Source: Apteryx mantelli (Eukaryota; Chordata; Aves; Apterygiformes; Apterygidae). Taken from it: a DNA stretch of 64,000 nt. Positions 1 through 13,500 of the stretch are shown here, piece after piece. A program made the position numbers and the translations under genes. Every line of letters begins with the position of its first letter. Positions within the stretch are counted from its first letter, which is position 1. The notes beneath the pieces are model-generated. The model had not been told where the DNA came from. It did not search any database and saw only the letters and a program-made list of their open reading frames with translations. The DNA lies in contig NC_090017.1 of NCBI RefSeq assembly GCF_036417845.1, positions 434,001 through 498,000 on the forward strand, in the 5' to 3' direction.

Positions 1-39
1 GTAACGGCCCCCCCTGGTGCGCTGCAGCCCCCCCCCCCG

Positions 40-645
40 GTGCGCTGCAACTGCTGGTGCGATGCAACTCCCAGTGCAGTGCAGCCGCCGTGCAGTGCAA
101 TTCCTGGTGCAACACATCCCCGGGGCAGCGCATCCTTGATGCAATGCAATTCCATGTGCAATGCAACTCTTCATGCAATGCATCCCAGCTCCCGGTGCAA
201 TGCAATTCCCAGTGCAATGCAATTCCCTGTGCAATGCAACTCCTGGTGCATTGTAATTCCCAGTGCAATGCATCCCTGGTGCAATGCATCCCAACTCCCA
301 GTGCAATGCATCCCCTGTGCAATGCAACTCCCAGTGCAATGCAACTCTTCACGCAGTGCAATTCCCAGTGCAATATTCAATGCAACTCCCAGTGTAATGC
401 AACTCCTGGTCCAATGCATCCCCGGTGCAATGCATCACCTGTGCAATGCAACTCCCCACGCAATGCAACTCTTCATGCAATGCATCCCTGGTGCAATGCA
501 TCCCAACTCCCTGTGCAATGCAATTCCCAGTGCAATGCAACTGCTGGTGCATTGTAATTCCCAGTGCAATGCATCCCTGGTGCAATGCAACTCCTGTTGC
601 TATGCACCCCCCATGCAATGCACCCCCCAGCGCAGCGCAGCACAG
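40..645. repeat. Minisatellite with GTGCAATGCAACTCC-like units
   Basis: Degenerate tandem array of about 15-21 bp units built on GTGCAATGCA followed by ACTCCC, ATTCCC or TCCC. It keeps long open frames in several phases only because the unit is stop-poor, so I call no gene. The repeated TGCAAT core resembles C/EBP/CHOP half-sites, and an exact ATF4-CHOP-type TGATGCAAT lies at 137-145. Confidence 0.9.
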
Positions 646-750
646 CCTGGTGGCGATGCCCCCCCCCCCGGCCGCGCTGCACCGCGCTCCCCGCCCCCGC
701 GCACACGCGTGTGCGATCGCACATGCACCGGCCCGTATCTCCCTCCGGTT

Positions 751-825
751 TGAGTCAGCCCCGGCGGGGACTTTCCGGGGGGGGGGGAGGGGGGAGGGGG
801 GAGGGGCGGCGGTTTCACTTCCTGT
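751..825. promoter_or_regulatory. AP-1 / NF-kB / ETS-like motif cluster
   Basis: An exact AP-1 site TGAGTCA (751-757), a canonical kappaB site GGGGACTTTCC (766-776) and an ETS-type CACTTCCTGT (816-825) lie within 75 bp in CpG-rich DNA. A second kappaB-like GGGAACTTCC occurs near 1,178. Motif identity is seen directly. Function is inferred, and the target could be ENO3 or an unseen gene to the left. Confidence 0.4.
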
Positions 826-892
826 GCCGGGTGGGGGAGGGGGCGCCGGGCGCAGGGCGCGGGGGGCGGGGGGGGGCGTCCGGGGGGGGGAT

Positions 893-2000
893 CCAGGCGT
901 CCGGGCACCGGGATATCGGAGGGACCCAGGCGTCCGGGGACCCGGGCGTCTGCCCCCCCCCCCGCCCCCTCCCCCGCTGTGAACTTCCTCTGACAGTGTC
1001 GCCACCGCAGCCCCTCCCCCGCTCACGCCAACCCCGGGGCATCGTGGGAAATGGGGGGGGGGGTGTTAGGGACCCGGCTCAGTGCGGCCAAGGGGCCCAG
1101 GCGTCCGGGGCCCCTGCCCCCCCCCCCCCGCCCGAAGGGGCCCAGGCGTCCGGGCCGCCCTGCCCCCGCGCCGCTGTGGGAACTTCCCCGGGAAGTGGGT
1201 TTTTTTTCGCCGAGCCGGGCTGGGGCCCCTCCCCCTCCCCTCCCCCTCCCCTATGGACTCCATAGGGCCCCAAACCATCCCGTCCCTCCCCCCCACACAG
1301 GGACCCCTATAGGCCCCGGTCTCCCCTCTCCCGTTTCCTCTATAGGGCCCCGTTCCTCCCCCCCCCCGCAGTCCCCTATGGATCCCATAGGGCCCCTTCC
1401 CCCCCCTCCCCTATGGATCCTATAGGGCCCCTTCCACCTACCCCCCATCCCCATCCCTATGGATCCCATAAAGCCCCTCCCCCCCCATGGATCCCATAGG
1501 GCCCCTTCCCCCCCCATTCCCGTCCCCTATTGATCCCATACAGCCCCTCCCCCCCATCCCCTATGGATCCCATAGGACCCCTCCCTCGCATTCCCTATAG
1601 GCCCTATAGGGCTCCTTCCCCCCCATCCCCCATGGATCCCATAAGTCCCCTTCCCCCCCCATCCCTGTCCCCTATGGATCCCGTAGGGCCTCTCCCCCCC
1701 CCTCGTCTTCTATAGATCCTATAGGGCCCCTTCCCCCACCCCCATCCCCATCCCCTATGGATCCCATAGGGCCGGTGCTGTTCCCGGCGCAGCCGCCAGG
1801 CGTCGCCCCAAGACCCCCCCCACCCCGGAGGGGCCCAGGCGTCCGGGCGCTTCCCCCTCCCCCTCCCCCCCCCCCACATCCTCCAGGGGCCCAGGCGTCC
1901 GGGCGCCCCCATGCGGCGGGGACCCAGGCGTCCGGGCGGCCCCATCCCGGGAGGGGCCCAGGCGTCCGGGGGGGCCCAGGCGTCCGGGCGTCTCGTGTTA
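893..2000 (-). repeat. Dispersed CCCAGGCGTCCGG motifs upstream of ENO3 (minus orientation)
   Basis: At least nine copies of CCCAGGCGTCCGG occur at about 893, 926, 1097, 1141, 1835, 1886, 1922, 1954 and 1976. All are opposite to the orientation found inside ENO3. From about 2,095 the motif reads CCGGACGCCTGGG on the plus strand. Confidence 0.85.
1240..1780. repeat. Minisatellite with palindromic CTATGGATCCCATAG core
   Basis: About fourteen tandem units of roughly 35-40 bp. The unit is CCCCTATGGATCCCATAG followed by GGCCCCTTCCCCCC. The core has inverted arms CTATGG/CCATAG around ATC. No coding signal is seen. Confidence 0.9.
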
Positions 2001-2024
2001 CCGTGGCCTTTCCTCGAGCTCCGA

Positions 2025-2400
2025 CCTTTTAGGGGGGCTAAAAATAGCCCCGTGGGGGGGGGGGGGGGTCAGGGACCGTCGCAAAGTGCCGCCGGCGCCC
2101 GGACGCCTGGGCCCCCGGGGGGCTGCGAGGCCTGGGGGGGGGGGGAGGGAGGGAGGGGGGCAGCAGGGCCCCCCCGGATGCCTGGGCCCCCGGGGGGGGG
2201 GGGGGTCAGTCAGGCTCTGGTGGGTGTTGGGGGGGGGGCCTGCTCGGACGCCTGGGCCCCTGTTGGGGGGGGGGCACCCGGACGCCTGGGCCCCGCATTT
2301 GCAGACGGTCCCTTGGGGGGGGGGAAGGCGGGGCGGGGGATGGGCATAAAAGGACCCTCGGGGACCCCCCCCGGGATCACCCGGAGCCCGACCAGCGCCA
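2025..2400 (+). promoter_or_regulatory. ENO3: ENO3 muscle-type promoter and non-coding exon 1
   Basis: A CArG-like CCTTTTAGGG starts at 2025. An exact MEF2 consensus CTAAAAATAG lies at 2038-2047, and a TATA-like CATAAAAGG at 2345-2353. A short leader then runs to a good donor (GTGAGC at 2401), and the next acceptor AG is at 3120-3121 just before the ATG. MEF2 and SRF sites with a TATA box fit a muscle enolase gene. The transcription start, about 2,375, is inferred. Confidence 0.65.
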
Positions 2401-2411
2401 GTGAGCAGCAG

Positions 2412-2960
2412 CGCCCGGACGCCTGGGCCCCTCGGGGCCGCCCGGACGCCTGGGCCCCCCCCGGACGCCTGGGTCCCCCGGGGGCAGCGGGGTCTATAGG
2501 GAAGAGCGGGGCCGCCCGGACGCCTGGGCCCCCCCCGGACGCCTGGGCCCCCTGGGGGGAGCGGGGTCTATAGGGAAGAGCGGGGTCACCCGGACGCCTG
2601 GGCCCCCCCCGGACGCCTGGGCCCCCTGGGGGGAGCGGGGTCTATAGGTAAGAGCGGGGCCGCCCGGACGCCTGGGCCCCCCCCCGGACGCCTGGGTCCC
2701 CCGGGGGCAGCGGGGTCTATAGGGAAGAGCGGGGCCGCCCGGACGCCTGGGCCCCCCCCGGACGCCTGGGCCCCCTGGGGGCAGCGGGGTCTATAGGGAA
2801 GAGCGGGGTCACCCGGACGCCTGGGCCCCCCCCGGACGCCTGGGCCCCCTGGGGGCAGCGGGGTCTATAGGGAAGAGCGGGGTCACCCGGACGCCTGGGC
2901 CCCCCCGGACGCCTGGGTCCCCCGGGGGCAGCGGGGTCTATAGGGAAGAGCGGGGCCGCC
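2412..2960. repeat. ENO3 intron 1 minisatellite (~70-75 bp unit, ~7 copies)
   Basis: Each unit contains one or two CCGGACGCCTGGG motifs followed by GGGGGCAGCGGGGTCTATAG and GGAAGAGCGGGG. Copies are nearly identical, which suggests recent expansion. It lies wholly in the 5'UTR intron. Confidence 0.9.
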
Positions 2961-3123
2961 CGGACGCCTGGGCCCCCCGGCGGGGTGGGAAGCGCAGGGA
3001 AGGCTGGCGCCCGGACGCCTGGGCCCCCTGGCGCGGCGGGGGGCAGCGTGGCTGGGGGCAGCGCCCGGACGCCTGGGCCCCCCCGGCCCTGACGCCCGCC
3101 CCCCTCCCCCCCCGCCGGCAGCC

Positions 3124-6296
<3,173 letters not shown>

Positions 6297-6426
6297 GTGC
6301 GGGCGCCGCGGGCCAGGGGGCTGGGGGCCCTGGGGGCACTGGGAGGACTGGGGGGAACTGGGGGGACTGGGAGAACTGGGATAGGAAGGAAAGCGGTGGA
6401 TCCTCCAGTGTCTCGTATAGGGTTGA

Positions 6427-6626
6427 NNNNNNNNNNNNNNNNNNNNNNNNNNNNNNNNNNNNNNNNNNNNNNNNNNNNNNNNNNNNNNNNNNNNNNNNNN
6501 NNNNNNNNNNNNNNNNNNNNNNNNNNNNNNNNNNNNNNNNNNNNNNNNNNNNNNNNNNNNNNNNNNNNNNNNNNNNNNNNNNNNNNNNNNNNNNNNNNNN
6601 NNNNNNNNNNNNNNNNNNNNNNNNNN
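6427..6626. other. Assembly gap of 200 N
   Basis: Exactly 200 N. ENO3 still needs four exons, and the convergent MOGAT3-like gene needs its last two, so the real distance is probably larger than 200 bp. The round number suggests a placeholder. Confidence 0.99.
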
Positions 6627-6666
6627 TCCCCTCGCCCCCCCCCGCGCCCCACGGCGGGGTGCCGAC

Positions 6667-9600
6667 CCGTGGCGCAGCGCCAGGCGCACGAAGCCCTGCC
6701 GGTGGCGCAGGGTGACGCGGTGGCGCCCGGGGGCCCCCTCCAGCGCCTCGGCCGCCCCCCCCACCATGATGAGCAGGGCCTGATCCGGCTGCGCCAGCAC
6801 CCGGTCGAGGCAGGTGCGGCTCACGGGGCACAGCCCTGCGGGGGGGGGGGGGGGTCAGCGGGCGCCGGGGCCCCCCCAGGGCGAGGACCCCCCCCCCCCA
6901 GGTCGTGCATTGGGGGGCACAGACCCCCCCGCGGGTGTTGCTCCCGCCGCTGTCCCCCCCTTGCCTCGTTGCAGCCTGCCACTGCACCCCGAAACGCCCC
7001 ACTGCGCCCTCCCGGTGCCCCACGCGTCCTCCAGGCCCCATTGCACCCGCCCTGGCCCTGCTGCACCCCAAAAAGCCCATTGCACCCTGCAGAGGCCCAT
7101 TGCACCCCAAGAAGCCCTGTTGCACCCCAAAAAGCCCCATTGCACCCTGCAGAGCCCCTTTGCACCCCCCAAAAGCCCCACTGCACCCTCCAGAGCCCCT
7201 TTGCACCTCCTCAGAGCCCCATTGCACCCCACAGAGCCCCATTACACCCTCCAGAACCTCTTTGCACCCCAAGAAGCCCCATTGCACCCCACAGAGCCCA
7301 TTGCACCCCACAGAGCCCCATTGCAACCTGCAGAGCCCTTTTGCACCCCAAGAAGCCCCATTGCACCTCCCCAGAGCCCCATTGCACCCCAAGAAGCCCT
7401 ATTGCACCTCCCCAGAGCCCCATTGCACCCCAAAAAGCCCCACTGCAGCTTCCAGAGCCCCATTGCACCCCAGAAGACCCATTGCACCCCAAAAAGCCCC
7501 ACTGCACCCCCCTGAGCCGCACTGCACCCCCAAAATCCCCATTGCACCCCAAGAAGCCCCATTGCACCTCCCCAGAGCCCCATTGCACCCCCAAAATCCC
7601 CATTGCACCCTAGAAAGCCCCATTGCACCTCCCCAGAGCCCCATTGCACCCTGCAGAGCCCCTTTGCACCCCAGAAGACCCATTGCACCCCCAAAATCCC
7701 CATTGCACCCCAGAAAGCCCCATTGCACCTCCCCAGAGCCCCATTGCACCCTGCAGAGCCCTTTTGCACCCCAAGAAGCCCCATTGCACCCCCAGAAGCC
7801 CCATTGCACCCCCGAAATCCCCATTGCACCCCCCCGAGCCCCACTGCGCCCCCCAAACCCCCCTTGCGCCCCGCGCTCACCGGCGGCCAGGGCGTAGTCG
7901 CGGTAGAGCGGCAGGCGGAAGAGGCCGGCCAGGGCGGCCAGGCTGGGCCGCAGCCCCGGGCAGGGCCCCCCCCCGGGCGCCGGGGCCCCCCGCGCCCCCC
8001 GGCCCCCCGTCACGAAGGCCCCGAAGACGCCGGCGCAGGCGATGCCGTGCGGGTGGGCGGCCAGCACGTAGCTGCGCCCGGGGGGCAGCGGGGCCGAGCG
8101 CAGCACCTGGGGGGGGGGCACGGGCGTATAGGGGCGTACAGGGGCGTATAGGGGTGTATAGGGGATACAGGGGGATATAGGGGGATATGGGGGGACACGG
8201 GGCCATGGCGGATGTAGGGGGACAGAGGGACATGGGGGGATATAGGGGAATGTAGGGACAGGGGGGACCCAGGGGGCCATGGGGATATGGGGGGGCACGG
8301 GGTACATAGGGGGATATAGGGGGACACGGGGTATGTACGGGGACAGAGGGACATGGGCACAAGGGATATAGAGGGACATAAGGGGATACAGGGGGACACG
8401 GGGACATGGGGATGTAGGGACATGGGGGACATGGGGGGGACGTAGGGATATGGGGGATATAGGGGGATGCAGGGGGATATAGGGGGACAGAGGGACATGG
8501 GGGGATGGAGGGACATGGGGATATAGGGGGACACGGGGATATAAGGAGGATGTAGGGACACGGGGGGGATGCAGGGACATGGGGGGATATAGGGGGACAT
8601 AGGGGACATGAGGGACATGGGGGACATGGGGGACACAGGGGATATAGGGGACACGGGGTCGTAGGGACATGGGGGGACGTAGAGAGGTATGGGGGTACAT
8701 GGGATATAGGGGACACAGGGGACATGGGGGGGGACATGGGGGGGGGACAGGGCCAGATGTGCCAGCGAGGGCAGGGACCGGGCATGGCCCCAAAACGCAG
8801 TGGCATCCCCTGTCCCCCCCCCCGTGTCCCCATGTCCGTCCCCATCCCCGTCCCCGTACCGTGATGGGGAAATAGTCACAGAAATGTTCCCAAATCTTCC
8901 AGTTTCGGATCACTCGCAGTGACGGGGACCTGAGGGGACAATGGGGGGGGGACGACGACACAGGTCTCACTCAGGGTGGCCCCAGGGTTCCTTGCCCCCA
9001 TCCCCGTGTCCCCATGTCCCCAACCTCTTGCATGGCCATGGGGGTCCCCATGTCCCCATCCCCGTGTCCCCATGTCCCCAACCTCTCGCATGGCCATGAG
9101 GGTACCCATATCCCCATCTGTGTCCCCACCTCCCTCGGGGACCTGGGGGGGTCCCCATGTCCCTGTCCCATGTCCCCTAGTGCTCCCAGGGCCTTGGGGG
9201 CATGCCCGTGTCCCCATGTATCTCATGGCCATGAAGGTCCCCATGTCCCCGTCCTCATGTCCCCATGTCCCCCCACCTCTCTTGGGGACCTTGGGGGTCC
9301 CTGTGTCCCTCTGTTCCCACCTCTCTCAGGGTGCTGGGGTGTCCCTGTCCCCATCCCCACGTCCCACCCCTCTCGGGGCCCCCGGGGGGTCCCCATGTCC
9401 CCATGTCCCCATGTGTGTCCCCACCTCTCTCGGGGCCGTGCCAGTCCCAGAGCCACCAGGCGAAGTAGAGGACGGAGAGGAGCCAGAGGCGGGTGCGCAG
9501 CAGGTACAGGAGGAGCAGGACGGAGGCCGGGCCTGGGCGCCCGGACGCCTGGGTCCCCCGGACGCCTGGGTCCCCCGGGGCCGGGGCCACGCAGAGCCTG

Positions 9601-9940
9601 CAACCGCCCCCCACCCCCACCCCCACCCCGGGGTGCAAAACCCACCGAACCCCCCCAGAAAAGCAGCCCCCCCCTCCCCAAAGTGCACCCACCCCCACCC
9701 GAGGGCTGCAATTGCCCCCCTAAGGGTGCATCTACCCTCACCCAAGGGGGCACCTACCCCTCCCCCCCCCACGCAGGGTGCAATTGCCCCCCTCCAGGGT
9801 AGAAACCTGCTTCCAGGGGTGCAATTGCCCCCCCCCAACCCCCCACCCCAGGGTGCTGCTGCCTCACCGAGGAAGAGGAAGGTGAGCATCCACTGCAGCA
9901 CGCACAGCGCCTGCACCCAGCGCCGCAGGGCTCCCTCCAT
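6667..9940 (-). CDS. MOGAT3: MOGAT3-like acylglycerol acyltransferase (3' exons lost in gap)
   Basis: DGAT2-family ER membrane acyltransferase, expected to acylate monoacylglycerol to diacylglycerol. Minus-strand exons: 9868-9940, 9425-9532, 8860-8929, 7881-8106, about 6667-6835. It starts [20 protein letters not shown] with a hydrophobic N-terminal segment and a second one ([19 protein letters not shown]). Family motifs are DYFPI, AHPHG (the catalytic HPHG) and MVGGAAEAL, then [18 protein letters not shown] with LAGLF and YRDY favours MOGAT3 over MOGAT1/2 or DGAT2. The phases of exons 2 and 3 disagree by one base at the CCCC run near 8,925, so a one-base indel is likely. The exon 5 donor (GTCGGC) is weak. 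The terminal two exons are not visible. Confidence 0.8.
6960..7870. repeat. MOGAT3 intron minisatellite, CCCCATTGCACCCCAAGAAG units
   Basis: About fifty 17-20 bp units of AGCCCCATTGCACCCC with AAGAAG, CCAGAGC or CAAAATC spacers fill the intron between exons 4 and 5. All six frames are partly open because of the repeat; no gene is called. Confidence 0.92.
8115..8760. repeat. MOGAT3 intron 3 repeat, GGGGGATATAGGGGGACATG
   Basis: Irregular purine-rich array of GGGGACATGGGG and GGGGATATAGGG units across the intron between exons 3 and 4. Confidence 0.85.
8945..9420. repeat. MOGAT3 intron 2 repeat, CATGTCCCCATCCCCGTGTC
   Basis: Tandem CCCCATGTCCCC units, with longer copies carrying CTCGCATGGCCATG. 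They sit between exons 2 and 3. Confidence 0.85.
9598..9865. repeat. MOGAT3 intron 1 repeat, GGGTGCAATTGCCCCCC
   Basis: Degenerate units of GGGTGCAATTGCCCCC spaced about 35 bp. Next to it (9,541-9,568) are two CCGGACGCCTGGG copies lying antisense to the gene, exceptions to the general orientation rule. Confidence 0.75.
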
Positions 9941-9952
9941 GGCCTGGGGGGG

Positions 9953-10500
9953 GACACGGGGACACAGGGGGACGTGGGGGGGGGACATGAGGGGCCACGG
10001 GCCCCCCCCCGGCACCCCGGGGTGCCCCTCGCCCCACGCACCTCCTCGCGGGCGCCACGTTCAGCTCCGGCGCCGCACTTTGCCCTCGGCGAGGGAGGTG
10101 CCCCGGGAGCCCAGGCGTCCGGGCTCGGGTTGGGGCCCGGGAAGGAAGGGAGACGAGGGGGGAACCCCCCCCCCACCCAGCACCCCGAAATCCCACCTCT
10201 GAGTCTCCCCGGCACCCCAAAAACTTCAGCTCCCCCCACAACCCCAGTGCTCAGCCAGGGTCCCCCCAAATCCCAACCTCCGAGTCCCCCTGACACCCTC
10301 AGACCCCAATACCCAGCCAGGGTCACCCCAAATCCCCCCCAGCCCCCCCCAAAATCCCAACCTCAGAGTCCCCCCAACACCTTCAGCCCCCCCAAGACCC
10401 CAGTGCCCAGCCAGGACCCCCCCCAAATCCCCTGGGACCCTCCTCAGCCCCCCCCAAACCCTCCCAGCACCCCTAAAAGCACCACACGCTTCCAGGAGAG
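9953..10500. other. Intergenic region between the two MOGAT genes
   Basis: Contains the putative MOGAT3 upstream region (CpG-rich, one CCCAGGCGTCCGG at 10,110) and an array of CCCCCCAAATCCCAACCTCGAGTC-like units (about 10,190-10,470). No coding exon is recognised. Confidence 0.6.
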
Positions 10501-10504
10501 CTGG

Positions 10505-10510
10505 TTTATT
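10505..10510 (-). terminator. Poly(A) signal AATAAA of MOGAT2-like gene
   Basis: TTTATT on the plus strand, 74 bp past the expected stop codon of the minus-strand acyltransferase. Confidence 0.75.
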
Positions 10511-10583
10511 GGAGGGGATTTGGGGAGACACAGAGGGGGTCCGGGGGACGGGGGGGGACCCAGGCGTCCGGGGGGTCCCGGCC

Positions 10584-13500
10584 CTAGACGAAGGTGAGGT
10601 GCCGCTCGGGGGGGGACCCCGTAACGGCCCTTGTGCTCCTCGAAGAGGGCGACGAGCTGCTCCAGGTAGAGGCGATGCCACCGCTCCACGGTCTGGGGCG
10701 ACGGGTCGGGGGTCCGGGGCAGCGCCAAGGGGGCCCCCACTGCGGGGGGGGGGGGGCAGAGCACAGAGGTCAGGGCAAGGCGAGGAGGGGCCCAGGCGTC
10801 CGGGCACATTTCCCCCCCCCCACACACACACACACACACCCCTTCCAAACCTCAGGGCACCCCCAGATTCGCCAGTCCCCATTCGGGGATCCCTTGCTCG
10901 GGGCCCAGGCGTCCGGGCCCCTCCTGCTGCCTCCGTGCCCCACACATCCAGGACCCCCCCCCAAAAAAACCTCCCAGTCCTGGTCACCACCCCAAGGGGC
11001 CCAGGCGTCCGGGCCACCCTTTGCCCTAGCTGAGCTCAGCCAGTTGCAACAGCCCTTGGGGACCCCCGAGGGGCCGCGGTTGGGCAACGGGGGGGGGTTG
11101 AGTGGGGCAGAGGCCCCCGGCGCTGCCAGGAACCTCCCCCGCAGGAGGGGCCCAGGCGTCCGGGATGCTTCCCACCCCCCCAAAAGGGATGGAGGCGCTT
11201 GGAAGGGGGTGATCCCACCCCAATAGGACCAAAGCATCCGGCCGTGCTGCCCAGGTGTCCACGCACAACCCCCCCCCCAAATTCCTCCCACCCCAGGGGG
11301 GCCCAGGCGTCCGGGCAGGGCGGAGGGGGGGGGGGGGCCCAGGTGTCCGGCTCACCCACGGTGTGGATGGGCCTGCGGAAGGGCAGGAGGCCGAAGCTGT
11401 ACTGGAAGACGCCGCGCGCGTGGAAGAGCGGCAGAGCCACCCCCAGGACGCGCTGGAGCCGGAGCTGGAGGCGCCGGAGCCCCGAGCCGGGGGGGTTGGA
11501 GACCTGCTGGAAGAGCTCGTTCTCCCCGAAGGAGAACACGGGCACCAGCGAGGCCCTGGCGCGGCCATCACCGGGGGCCCAGGCGTCCGGGCTGCCCCCC
11601 TCCAGGGACACCCCGACCTCCAGGCATCCCCCTCCTCATCCACCCAGGCGTCCGGGTACTCCCAGCCCCACGTGTCGGCACCCAAAGGTGGGACCTCCCC
11701 CCACCACCACCCAAACTCAGCATCTGGGGGTCCAAAGAGACCCCCCCCGTGCCCCCTAGAGCCCCCATCTCCATAGGGACCCCCAAGTCCCACCAAAAGC
11801 CCCATATCCCTATGGGATCCATCAAGGATCCCACAGCCCCCACCCCACAGAGCCCCCCATACACCTCTAGGAACCCCCAAAACCCATGGAGGCCACCAGA
11901 GAGCTCAAAGTCCCCCCAAGTTACCTCAAAACCTCTTAAGGACCCCCAAAAACACCTTAGGACCCCCACAGCTCGCCATAGGGATCCCTAAAACCCCATG
12001 GAGGCCACCAGGGAGCTCAAAGCCCCCCCAAGTTACCTCAAAACCTCTTAAGGGCCCCCAAAAACACCCTTAGGACCCCCACAGCTCCCCATAGGGACCC
12101 CTAAAACCCCAATGGAGGCCACCAGAGAGCTCAAAGCCCCCCCAAGTTACCTCAAAACCTCTTAAGGACCCCCAAAAACACCCTTAGGATCCCACAGCTC
12201 CCCATAGGGACCCCTAAAACCCCAATGGAGGCCACCAGAGAGCTCAAAGCCCCCCCAAGTTACCTCAAAATCTCTTAAGGACCCCCCAAAAACACCCTTA
12301 GGACCTCCACAGCTCCCCATAGGGACCCCTAAAACCCCATGGAGGCCACCAGGAAGCTCAAAGCCCCCCCAAGGTACCCCAAACCCCACTAAGAACCCCA
12401 CACACCCCTGGGAACTCCATAGCTCCCCATAGGAACTCCCTATGAGGACCACAAGGAGCTCAAAGCCCCCCCAAGGGATCAAAACCCCCTTAAGGATCCC
12501 CAAAACCCCCTTAGGACCCCCCCGGGACCCCCCCAGCCCCACTCACCGTGCTCCAGGGCGATGCGCACGAAGCCCTTGCGGGCCAGCAGCTGGAGCGTCA
12601 GGGCGCCGGGGCGGGCGTCCAGGGCCTCGGGGGGCCCCCCCACGGCGATGACGGCCACCTGCCCCCCGCCCCGGCGGCTCAGCAGGTATTCCAGGCTGGC
12701 CTTCTCCGAGGACACCAGCCCTGCGGCGGGAACCCAGGCGTCCGGGCTCCGCGCGCTGCCTCCCCCCTCCCTGGGGCAGCCAGGGAGCCCAGGCGTCCGG
12801 GTTCAGCACCCCAACGCTGCCCCAGGCTTCTCCCCCCCCCCACAGGCATCTGGGGCCACCGGGGGACCCAGGTGTCCGGTGGGCACAAAGGGACCCTCCG
12901 TGGGCTGAGGGACCCAGGCATCCGGGCTCCCGGGCCCAAAGGGACCCAGGCGTCCGGGGGACCCAGGCATCCGGGCTCCTGGGCACAAGGGAGACCCCCG
13001 CCAGGCCCAAAGGGACCCAGGCGTCCGGGAGATCCCGGCGTGCAGGGGACCCCGGGGGGGCGGCTCACCCCCGCAGAGCAGGTAGTCGCGGAGCAGGGGC
13101 AGGCGGAACCAGCAGGGCAGGGTGAGCAGGTGGGGGCGCAGGCCCGGGAAGAGCCCCCCGAAACCCGTCGCCTCCGTGCAGAAGTTGGCGAAGGCGCCGG
13201 CGGCCAGGACGCCATGCGGGTGGAAGCCGAAGACGTAGTTGCGCCGGGGGTCCAGCTCCGTCGTCCGCACCAGCTGCCGCCGCGAGCGGAAACCCCCCCA
13301 CCCCACCCCCGAGCGGGTCAGGGGGACCCCAAAAACTGCCAGGAGCCCCCAAACCACCCCAAGATCACAACCTCCCCCCCCCCAGCACCCACCAAAATCC
13401 CCCAAGGACCCTCCAAATGCTCCAGGGACCCTTACAGGGATCCCCAAACCCTCCATGGACCCCCCCAACCCCCCCATGACCCCCCCCAAGGTCCCCTCAG

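Noticed and set aside
40-645. Cys/Met-rich proteins encoded in several frames
   Set aside because: All frames of a 15-21 bp repeat are open by composition; no start context, splice sites or homology.
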